This document shows, in pieces, positions 7,122 to 13,703 of a DNA stretch of 64,000 bases. Each line of letters opens with the position of its first letter. Position 1 is the stretch's first letter. This stretch comes from UBA10183 sp041653835 (GTDB lineage Bacteria > Omnitrophota > Gorgyraeia > Gorgyraeales > Gorgyraeaceae), in NCBI GenBank assembly GCA_041653835.1, contig JBAZEP010000002.1, positions 1 through 64,000 of the forward strand. Direction: 5' to 3'. The notes under the pieces were generated by a model that saw nothing but the letters and a program-made list of their open reading frames with translations, made no database searches and was not told the origin of the DNA. A program made the position numbers and the translations under genes.

Positions 7122-7820
7122 TCATGGTTTTATATATTGAGGCTTACTTTTATTGTTCTTAAAATCTGGCACCTTCTTGATCACAGTTTCTAATGTCCAG
7201 TCGTAACCTTGCTCAGATACCCATTCCATAGCTTTCTTCCATTCTTCGCCAGCTATTCTATTTAGTTCTTTAGCTGGTTCTATATACCTTGCGTAATGAT
7301 TTTTATCCCAGTCATCCTGCTTGTCATAGCCCTTGAGCCGCTTATATTCTTCTATAATCGTTCGTATGAAAGTGAGAGCGCCTCCTTTCTTTTGTATAGT
7401 TTCTTTATTATCTTTTGTAGGCACCTTTACAGGCAACGGAACCGTTGCCTGTATAGGTAACGCGCTATTACCTTTATAGGCAATAGTTTTGCTATCGTTG
7501 CCTTTATAGGCAATGGTTTTCCACTTTGTATAATCCTTTTGAAAGCCATAGTTATGGATAAAACTGTTACCCGTACAGGTAACGATATCCTTGTCTACTA
7601 ACGCCTTTAATGCTCTGGCCTGGTGTCTCCTTTCGAGACCTGTTGCCTTTTGAAATTGAGTAATGCTTATCTTGTCTCTTTCCTTCTGCCAACCCCAGGT
7701 CTTGCGCCATAAAACACATAATGTCCGCCATTCGTAAGCGCTTAAGTTTATTTTTGCTAACTGTTCGACTATTTCATTGGGCATTTTCAGAAACCCGTCT
7801 TTTTGTGGACTTCCCATCAT
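7122..7820 (-). CDS. Lambda-O-like replication initiator
   Basis: A 232-residue protein whose N-terminus (FLKMPNEIVEQLAKINLSAY, then EWRTLCVLWRKTWGWQKERD) matches the winged-HTH domain of phage replication protein O. In that family this domain binds origin iterons while the C-terminus recruits the helicase. Residues about 105-145 are low complexity, with TIAYKGN repeated, because five 18-bp iteron-like palindromes lie in the DNA at 7420-7583, as in the lambda origin inside gene O. The C-terminal part (EEYKRLKGYD...) resembles helicase-loader tails. It sits just upstream of the DnaB-like gene. Confidence 0.8.
   Translation of the reverse strand: MMGSPQKDGFLKMPNEIVEQLAKINLSAYEWRTLCVLWRKTWGWQKERDKISITQFQKATGLERRHQARALKALVDKDIVTCTGNSFIHNYGFQKDYTKWKTIAYKGNDSKTIAYKGNSALPIQATVPLPVKVPTKDNKETIQKKGGALTFIRTIIEEYKRLKGYDKQDDWDKNHYARYIEPAKELNRIAGEEWKKAMEWVSEQGYDWTLETVIKKVPDFKNNKSKPQYIKP
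7420..7583. other. Candidate replication origin: five 18-bp iterons inside the initiator gene
   Basis: Sites at 7420-7437, 7444-7461, 7467-7484, 7497-7514 and 7566-7583 all fit RTTRCCYKTAYAGGYAAY-like palindromes, for example gttgcctgtataggtaac, attacctttataggcaat and gttacccgtacaggtaac; the first is the most diverged. Size, number and location within an O-like gene mirror lambdoid ori iterons. Initiator binding is inferred. Confidence 0.7.
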
Positions 7821-7856
7821 CGCCTCTCTTTGCGTCTATTTTGATAAACACTGATC

Positions 7857-8141
7857 CTAATTGCATAATTTTACTGCATCCCTGAGACGGTTTAAATTTC
7901 TGTTATACTGATAGACATGAACACAAGCCCGACGCTCAATAAACTCATTTATAAGTCTATCTACATCGCCTCGAAATTCAGACGGATAGATAACTTTAAT
8001 TAATTTCTTTGCTTTGGGTGAATTGCAATTTGAAAGGACTTCAAATGTTGCTTGTGGAATTTCAGAAAGAATAAGCGCGATTAATTTAATCTCGCTAGTA
8101 ACATAATCAGCTTTACCATTTTCTACAATCTTCACGACCAT
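7857..8141 (-). CDS. Unknown 94-residue protein leading the replication operon
   Basis: Not recognised with confidence. It begins MVVKIVENGKADYVTSEIKL and ends INEFIERRACVHVYQYNRNL, then NRLRDAVKLCN. Short proteins with a similar parental tail occur next to mobile-element replication genes (possibly DUF5659-like), but this is tentative. It is the first gene after a promoter (8274-8301) and a terminator-like hairpin (8181-8224), with an AAAGG ribosome site 8 bp before the ATG. Confidence 0.55.
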   Translation of the reverse strand: MVVKIVENGKADYVTSEIKLIALILSEIPQATFEVLSNCNSPKAKKLIKVIYPSEFRGDVDRLINEFIERRACVHVYQYNRNLNRLRDAVKLCN

Positions 8142-8180
8142 CTTTTACCTTTCTTCATCGTCGTTCGTTTTTTTTGTTTT

Positions 8181-8224
8181 GAAATAAAAAAATAGGCCCG
8201 ACTACGTTTGTGCGTTGTCGGGCC
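8181..8224 (-). terminator. Terminator-like hairpin in the replication operon leader
   Basis: On the minus strand GGCCCGAC-loop-GTCGGGCC (8195-8224) is followed by TATTTTTTTATTTC. It lies between the promoter at 8274-8301 and the first codon at 8141, so it can only act on this operon's own transcript: attenuation or anti-termination control is plausible. Confidence 0.65.
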
Positions 8225-8273
8225 TTAAGTACTGGCTCTGTGTGAATTTCGGAATCTCTATTAACTTAATTTT

Positions 8274-8301
8274 ATTATATCATCATTCGCTGTCCAGTCA
8301 A
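8274..8301 (-). promoter_or_regulatory. Promoter of the replication/integration operon
   Basis: On the minus strand TTGACT (8296-8301), 16-bp spacer, TATAAT (8274-8279). It would transcribe 8141 down to int. Confidence 0.65.
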
Positions 8302-8716
8302 GCAAAATTTATCCTTAATCCTTAATGATACCTTATTCTATTTTTTCTATCGATTCCTTTTTTCTTATCCTATGAATTTGAAGCAGCAGGGCACAATTAA
8401 AATTATCCCAACGATAACATAGGTTATTTTAGTGCGGTCCGGCAGCCATTTTTGAAGAGAAAAATCACACTTTATGTTTCTTACGAGGGGTTTTAGGGGG
8501 CGCACGCCGTCTATTTCCATTGTCAGCTAAAAACTTTCTTAAACTCCGCGAGAAGTTTCAGTGTCCGCATTATATTAGCATATATATATATAGCGTATGA
8601 ATCCCCTTGGCTAAGCCAACTTATCCAAACCCAAGCACTTTAACACAAACGCCAATTTATACCTCAATATTCTTGATCATTCGTGAGGAGTTGACAGACC
8701 AATTCAGCCATGTTTT
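8302..8716. other. Non-coding stretch, nothing assigned
   Basis: Between the replication operon promoter and the end of the XRE gene. It holds only short, poor reading frames and an AT-rich tract with tatatatatata near 8581. It may contain the 3' end signals of the XRE transcript, but no clear hairpin was found. Confidence 0.5.
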
Positions 8717-9067
8717 TCAGCTCTTCTTTTTATGGAACGCGTTAATAAGTATGAAGTAAATATCTATCTCTTTGGCCCCGCTTTCGTTGAAGATCTTGAT
8801 GAGCTGCTGCTTCTTATAATTAGAGGTCTTGGTTATTTCTTCGGCAACTAGAAGTTCATATGGTTCAACATCAAGCGCATTAGCGAGCCTGCAGATGGAT
8901 TCAAATGAAGGTAGTCTTTTTCCGCTTTCAATCTTGCTTATGTATGTGCAGTTAAGGCCTGCTTGTTTGGCCAAGCTTTCCTGCGTTAGGCCCTTGGCCA
9001 TCCTGAACGTTCTGACTCGGCACGTAACAATCTCCTGTATCCTGGAACGGATTGATTGCGGATTCAT
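8717..9067 (-). CDS. XRE-family transcriptional regulator
   Basis: 116 residues from the ATG at 9067 (MNPQSIRSRIQEIVTCRVRT). An HTH_3 domain spans about 12-72 (MAKGLTQESLAKQAGLNCTY, then ISKIESGKRLPSFESICRLA). A longer frame reaches a TTG at 9100, but the ATG at 9067 has an AGGGG ribosome site and avoids overlap with the small membrane protein gene ending at 9085. It probably acts as a Cro-like or secondary regulator opposite the plus-strand repressor at 9337. Confidence 0.85.
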   Translation of the reverse strand: MNPQSIRSRIQEIVTCRVRTFRMAKGLTQESLAKQAGLNCTYISKIESGKRLPSFESICRLANALDVEPYELLVAEEITKTSNYKKQQLIKIFNESGAKEIDIYFILINAFHKKKS

Positions 9068-9084
9068 AATGTGTCTATCCCCTG

Positions 9085-9237
9085 TTAAGGAGCTATCCAA
9101 AGTAAAAATCCTATTGCCAAAAGGCCTACAATAACCCCTATCATTTTTGCCGTATCAAGAGGTTTCTCCGCGCAAGAAGGCTCAGGCCGCCAAATTAGAT
9201 CTACTAGAAAACCTATGAATTTGTTTAAAACATCCAT
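9085..9237 (-). CDS. 50-residue single-pass membrane protein
   Basis: MDVLNKFIGFLVDLIWRPEP, SCAEKPLDTAKMIGVIVGLL, AIGFLLWIAP: one clear membrane segment (about 31-48) and an amphipathic N-terminal helix. A strong GAGAGGGG ribosome site precedes the ATG. It is the first gene of the transcript from the operator-controlled promoter at 9277-9305, before the XRE regulator. Function unknown; small membrane proteins in this position can be superinfection-exclusion or toxin-like factors (inference). Confidence 0.6.
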   Translation of the reverse strand: MDVLNKFIGFLVDLIWRPEPSCAEKPLDTAKMIGVIVGLLAIGFLLWIAP

Positions 9238-9276
9238 TCGTTCCCCTCTCTCTTATGTCCATCTTCTTACCTCATC

Positions 9277-9305
9277 AGTATATCACCGTAAACTTACGGT
9301 GTCAA
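9277..9305 (-). promoter_or_regulatory. Operator-controlled promoter for the small membrane protein/XRE transcript
   Basis: On the minus strand TTGACA (9300-9305), 17-bp spacer, TATACT (9277-9282): near-perfect sigma70 elements. An 18-bp palindrome, caccgtaaacttacggtg (9284-9301), fills the spacer, so a bound dimer would block polymerase. Confidence 0.8.
9284..9301. promoter_or_regulatory. Repressor operator palindrome
   Basis: caccgtaa-ac-ttacggtg, 8-bp perfect arms around two central bases, in the divergent promoter region between the XRE gene pair. The likely ligand is the 72-residue HTH protein at 9337-9555, whose ATG is 35 bp away. Confidence 0.75.
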
Positions 9306-9328
9306 TATAAGAAAACTTTTGAGATAAT
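9300..9328 (+). promoter_or_regulatory. Weak promoter giving a leaderless repressor mRNA
   Basis: A GATAAT -10 box (9323-9328) lies only 8 bp before the ATG at 9337. A poor -35 (tgtcaa, 9300-9305) overlaps the operator. Transcription would start almost at the ATG, like the leaderless cI message of lambda PRM. No ribosome-binding site is visible before the ATG. Confidence 0.5.
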
Positions 9329-9336
9329 AGCATCGT

Positions 9337-9555
9337 ATGGAGACAAGCATAAGAACAAGGTTGGCTAAGAGAATAAGAGAATTGAGAAAAAAGAAAGGTT
9401 TAACTCAGGAAGAATTATCTGAACTGGCAGGTATTGATTATAAACACATCCAATTACTGGAAAGTAAAAAAGCTTCAGCCCCTAAAGTAGATACCCTCGA
9501 AAAGCTTGCCAAAGCCTTCAAAATTCCTCTTTCAAAATTGTTAGATTTTAAATAA
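9337..9555 (+). CDS. Compact XRE/HTH repressor
   Basis: 72 residues that are almost entirely an HTH_3 domain (LTQEELSELAGIDYKHIQLL, ESKKASAPKVDTLEKLAKAF). It is the only plus-strand gene of the element, divergent from the minus-strand membrane protein/XRE transcript, with an 18-bp operator between them. The arrangement indicates a lysogeny-type switch. No cleavable C-terminal LexA-like domain is present, so induction would not use RecA autocleavage. Confidence 0.85.
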   Translation: METSIRTRLAKRIRELRKKKGLTQEELSELAGIDYKHIQLLESKKASAPKVDTLEKLAKAFKIPLSKLLDFK

Positions 9556-9565
9556 GGCAACTTGT

Positions 9566-10963
9566 TTAGCTTGCCCGCTTTTTCTTCGACCTGATTCTAT
9601 TTTCTTCAATATAACATTCAATAAAACTACTATCCAGGAAACGATTCATTATTGACCTTGGCTTATCACTAACGCCTAATACTTTTAAAGAATGGCTAAT
9701 CCAATTTAATAAAGCAGCTTTTGCCTTTGTCGTAAGCTTGAATGATCGCAGGCTTTTGGCGTCCATCAAAGTTATACTGAAATCCTTTACTTTATCCCAA
9801 TCATAGCTCTTGCCGGGAGAAAGCCAAACAGCCCATTTTTTCATGCCATCTATTAGAAAATATTTTATTTTTTTAGGCAACCAATCGCTACCACTGGAAA
9901 GAAACCAGACTAAATACTCAAAATGTTCATAATGCCTGATCTCCGGGCCACCAATCTCTCCCTGAACAAACTGACATGCTATATAGGAAGATTCAAAATC
10001 TCCGAATGCTGGATGCCTTAAAGCAATTTCGATATCACAGGCAGGCGGCATAGAATTCGTGGTCAAAGCAGTACCGCTCTGACTTTTACTCTTTCGTTCT
10101 TTTTCGTGAATTAAGGTAGATTGTTTTAACATATAGTCAAAATCTGGATCAAAATCTCCACTAAATCCTTTGATTGTAAGTTGAGGCGCATAATTTGCAA
10201 GAAATAGGGGGTATGAATGGCAAGCATCTTTCAGACCAGGCATGGTATCAATAAACTTCAACACTATTTCTGGTTTGGTAATTTGCGCTATTTTTCTCCT
10301 TTCAGCCTCTTTTTCCCATTGCATTTGCATTGCTGACCAAGCTAACCAGTCTCCGCGATCTTTACCGCATGAATCAAAATTAGGCAATGGAAATGTCCAT
10401 CGCCCCCAACAAGATCTATCCGGAACAACAAAACCACCATTAGGTACTCTATTAGAGGCCTCAATTACATCAAGCCACCATTCGTCAGATATTACAGGCG
10501 GATTCAAACCATATTTAATCAATATATCCCTTGCGATAATCAATGGGCTCGTATCTGGACGCAATTTCTTCAAAAGTTCCTTGCAGACAAAATCTAACCC
10601 TTTAGCGGATACAACTGCTTTTCGATCAGCCAACAGAGGAGAATGCTTGATTATCTCTTTTGCATTAACTCCATGCCAAATTGGCAGAATGACCTGATTT
10701 TCTCCGGATGTTTCTCTTGCAAAAAGACCATTTAATTCATTGGTCGGCCATTTCTTTTTAAAAAAATTACGGCTCAAAACGACAACTCCAAAACGAGATT
10801 TGGAAAGTCCTTTATCAATAGATTCCCGCAAGCTATCCCCTATCGACAAAGAAAACTCATCAAACCATACTTCAAGATGATACTGTTGTAATTTATTTGC
10901 CAATGGCCTAACAAATTTGTCTTTATCCTCGCTTGCATGGCAAATAAACACATCGTATAACAT
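9566..10963 (-). CDS. TIR-domain effector with unknown C-terminal domain
   Basis: 465 residues. An N-terminal TIR domain (1-133) starts YDVFICHASEDKDKFVRPLA; the loop WFDEFSL and WPTNELNGLF place the probable NADase glutamate at E76. Bacterial TIR proteins deplete NAD+ to stop phage growth. Residues about 140-465 are tryptophan-rich (SDEWWLDVIEASNRVPNGGF, LSSGSDWLPKKIKYFL) and match no family I recognise; they may sense a phage component. It is the last gene of the ATPase-Mod-Res operon, 58 bp after Res. A sensor-only role without catalysis is also possible. Confidence 0.85.
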   Translation of the reverse strand: MLYDVFICHASEDKDKFVRPLANKLQQYHLEVWFDEFSLSIGDSLRESIDKGLSKSRFGVVVLSRNFFKKKWPTNELNGLFARETSGENQVILPIWHGVNAKEIIKHSPLLADRKAVVSAKGLDFVCKELLKKLRPDTSPLIIARDILIKYGLNPPVISDEWWLDVIEASNRVPNGGFVVPDRSCWGRWTFPLPNFDSCGKDRGDWLAWSAMQMQWEKEAERRKIAQITKPEIVLKFIDTMPGLKDACHSYPLFLANYAPQLTIKGFSGDFDPDFDYMLKQSTLIHEKERKSKSQSGTALTTNSMPPACDIEIALRHPAFGDFESSYIACQFVQGEIGGPEIRHYEHFEYLVWFLSSGSDWLPKKIKYFLIDGMKKWAVWLSPGKSYDWDKVKDFSITLMDAKSLRSFKLTTKAKAALLNWISHSLKVLGVSDKPRSIMNRFLDSSFIECYIEENRIRSKKKRAS

Positions 10964-11021
10964 TTTTATTTCTCACCCCAAACTTTTGTGATTCGGTCTT
11001 TGATTTTTTGCTCGAAGATTT

Positions 11022-13703
11022 CTACTTAAACAACTTAACAACATCGCTCCAATTCTTCGGTTTATATTTATCCCATTCCTCTTGTTTCACATAGAGCATT
11101 TTATATTCGACCTTCTTCTGCCGGGCATTTGCGTCATCGCACCACTGAGCAAGCCTTTTAATCTTCAATGGATCATCAAAATCCTCACGCCCCTTAGTCT
11201 CAACGATATAAACCGTTTTCTCATCCGTTTTGATAAAAAAGTCTGGGTAATAATTAGCTATTGTCCCATCAGCATTTTTATAGTCTATCTTAAAATGCAC
11301 TTCGTAATAATTCTTCGCAAACGAAACAACTTCATCATCACCCAATCGTTCGAGGAAATCCGCAAACTCGAGCTCAAACTGACTGTCTCCGACGATCCTG
11401 TTAAATACGCTTTTCTTAGGCACTAAATACGCCCTATCATTAACGACAAAAGGACGGCTGCTACTGACCTTAATATAATTCTTGATCTCAGTATCACCAA
11501 CATCTTTCACCGTTAACGCATTGATTTCATTTTTAAAAGTTTGAATTATTGTCTTTGTGACTTCAATTTCCGAAAGGTTTCTTAAAATATTTTTATCATT
11601 GAGGTCGATCTCTGTTTCAAACAAGTGCGAATAAATAAACTCTTTAACTTTTCCAAATAAAATGTCATAACACCCAAAAAGGCGAAGCTCCCGCATGATA
11701 CTCTGAGCAAAAAACCCGACAACGCTCTGATAATTCGGCTCAATATTGCTTTCCAGAATAGTCGTATGATGGACCTTTTCTTCAATAACATGCTTGAAAA
11801 CAATCTCTCGTTGCTCCTGTTCATTAAACTGCTTCACTTTTAACTTCGCATGCTTAAATCTTGATACATTTAAATCTGATAAATTTTTATATTCCCGTTG
11901 TATTCTCGGTGTCAAAATTGGAAGTTCAATATCTAACTTGTTGATATCTTTTTTTGGGTTACCATGATCAACTTCAATGACCGTAGGTGTAATCGCTTTT
12001 GTCGTGCTATCCATTTTTCTCTTTTCTAACTCAACGCCTTCTGCCTTAATCGATTCAACAAAATTCATAAATGCCGGCGTTCCAACAACGCTTACATATT
12101 CTTCCACATCTTCCCGGCCAAAAAACATCCGCCTTAAGCCTCGACCCAGCGTTTGCTCCGGTAAGATGTTTGATGCCGCCACATATGCCCTCAGCCCGAC
12201 AATCGTAGTCACGTTTTTAACGTCCCACCCTTCTTTGAGCATTAGAACTGAAACAATTACCTGAAACGGGCTTTCCAAGCTATCTATATCGTTGGCTTGC
12301 TTACGCAATCGATCCAATTCTTCTTTTGCTTTGCCAGTTACCTTCTCCGATATATCACCGCTTTTATTTGTATGAATAGTCAAAACTTTACCGTTTAAAG
12401 TAGAATAATTCTTTTCCAAATACGCCTGCACCTCATCACAGTTTTTCGTATCATCCGTCATGATAAACAAGATGGCTTTTTTTCCGGTCGGCTCAAGCTC
12501 CTTAGAAGTCTTTTTCCATTCTTCAATACCAAGATTGATATAATCTTCATATTTCTCGGTGAATATTGCACTCTGTTTTTCCTGCAATTTGGCCCGGCTT
12601 GCCTGATCTGGAAGAACAGGAGTCTTAACAACACCTTGATGAATTGCCTCAACAAGGGGATAGTCGGAAATCGTCTGCACAAATATCGATCCATTGTCGT
12701 GTTTCGGTGTTGCCGTGCAGTCTATCTGTAAAGAAATTTGTTTTCCATTCTGTTTCAGCTTATTATTTATGTCCTGAATAGATGTAAACCATGCCATTTT
12801 TGGATCGTGAATATGGTGGGCTTCATCGTTAAAAACAACAATCTCATCAATTTCCCTTACAACATTACTGAGTTCAACCAAAGATTCATTCGTTTTTGAA
12901 ACAGGTTTTCCCCCTAAGAAATAATCCGTCAAATCCTCATCACTGAAAGACGATTCTTTAACATCTCCCTCATAAACACGGTGAATATTGGTAAGGAAAA
13001 TGTTTCCTGTGGGTGAAATTGCAGTTAAATCGTCTTGTAAATGCAAGGTTATTTGGAAATCATCTTGCCAATTTCTGCCTTCATATCCATTGTCCGGCAA
13101 AATAGGATCCTGATAAAATATTTTAAGACCGTCAAAATCAGTCTTAATGCGCTCAAGCACAATAATATTAGGCGTAATTAAAAGAAAGTTACGAGAAAGC
13201 TCTGATTCCGGCTCATAAAGCTTGTGAAAATACGACCATGCAAGAAGCAAGCTCATTACCTTTGTCTTACCGCTTCCGGTTGCCATCTTAATAACTAACC
13301 GAAGCCAGTCCTCATCAAACATATTCGGGCTCACACGTCCCAAAGAATCAAACGGCAAAAGATCATATTTGTTTCTTACGCCAGCAACATCATAAAGCCA
13401 GATAATCGTTTCAACCGCTTCCCGTTGAGCAAAATAATATTGAAACAAGGAGGTATTGCCATCAATTCCATAGGCCAAATGTTCCTGCTTAAACCACCAA
13501 TTTAAAAGAGCCTTTGAAGTAACACGTGCCCCCTCATAACCCTTATCCCTCCACTCTTTAACTCTCTTCCTTAGCTCTGGCACGAAAGGCGGAAGCAGTT
13601 TTTCATAGCCCTGCTCACGTAATGCCTCATCAGCCGGAAACCAGCGAATCTCTGGGTCTAATATCGCAAATTTATCTTTAGGGAAATTCTTATGCAGTGC
13701 CAT
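11022..13703 (-). CDS. res: Type III restriction enzyme, Res subunit
   Basis: 893 residues. The SF2 helicase/translocase domain has Walker A ATGSGKTKV (141-149) and a DEAH-box variant NDEAHHIHD (about 293). Later SF2 motifs include EQTLGRGLRRMF, and the C-terminal PD-(D/E)XK nuclease has YYPDFFIKT and VETKGRED (about 820-845). It cuts unmodified DNA with Mod after ATP-driven communication between head-to-head sites. The length is typical and all key motifs are intact. The ATG shares one base with the mod stop (TAATG). Confidence 0.95.
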   Translation of the reverse strand: MALHKNFPKDKFAILDPEIRWFPADEALREQGYEKLLPPFVPELRKRVKEWRDKGYEGARVTSKALLNWWFKQEHLAYGIDGNTSLFQYYFAQREAVETIIWLYDVAGVRNKYDLLPFDSLGRVSPNMFDEDWLRLVIKMATGSGKTKVMSLLLAWSYFHKLYEPESELSRNFLLITPNIIVLERIKTDFDGLKIFYQDPILPDNGYEGRNWQDDFQITLHLQDDLTAISPTGNIFLTNIHRVYEGDVKESSFSDEDLTDYFLGGKPVSKTNESLVELSNVVREIDEIVVFNDEAHHIHDPKMAWFTSIQDINNKLKQNGKQISLQIDCTATPKHDNGSIFVQTISDYPLVEAIHQGVVKTPVLPDQASRAKLQEKQSAIFTEKYEDYINLGIEEWKKTSKELEPTGKKAILFIMTDDTKNCDEVQAYLEKNYSTLNGKVLTIHTNKSGDISEKVTGKAKEELDRLRKQANDIDSLESPFQVIVSVLMLKEGWDVKNVTTIVGLRAYVAASNILPEQTLGRGLRRMFFGREDVEEYVSVVGTPAFMNFVESIKAEGVELEKRKMDSTTKAITPTVIEVDHGNPKKDINKLDIELPILTPRIQREYKNLSDLNVSRFKHAKLKVKQFNEQEQREIVFKHVIEEKVHHTTILESNIEPNYQSVVGFFAQSIMRELRLFGCYDILFGKVKEFIYSHLFETEIDLNDKNILRNLSEIEVTKTIIQTFKNEINALTVKDVGDTEIKNYIKVSSSRPFVVNDRAYLVPKKSVFNRIVGDSQFELEFADFLERLGDDEVVSFAKNYYEVHFKIDYKNADGTIANYYPDFFIKTDEKTVYIVETKGREDFDDPLKIKRLAQWCDDANARQKKVEYKMLYVKQEEWDKYKPKNWSDVVKLFK

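Noticed and set aside
9068..9100. TTG start of the XRE regulator at 9100
   Set aside because: Would overlap the small membrane protein gene and lacks a good ribosome site; ATG at 9067 fits better.
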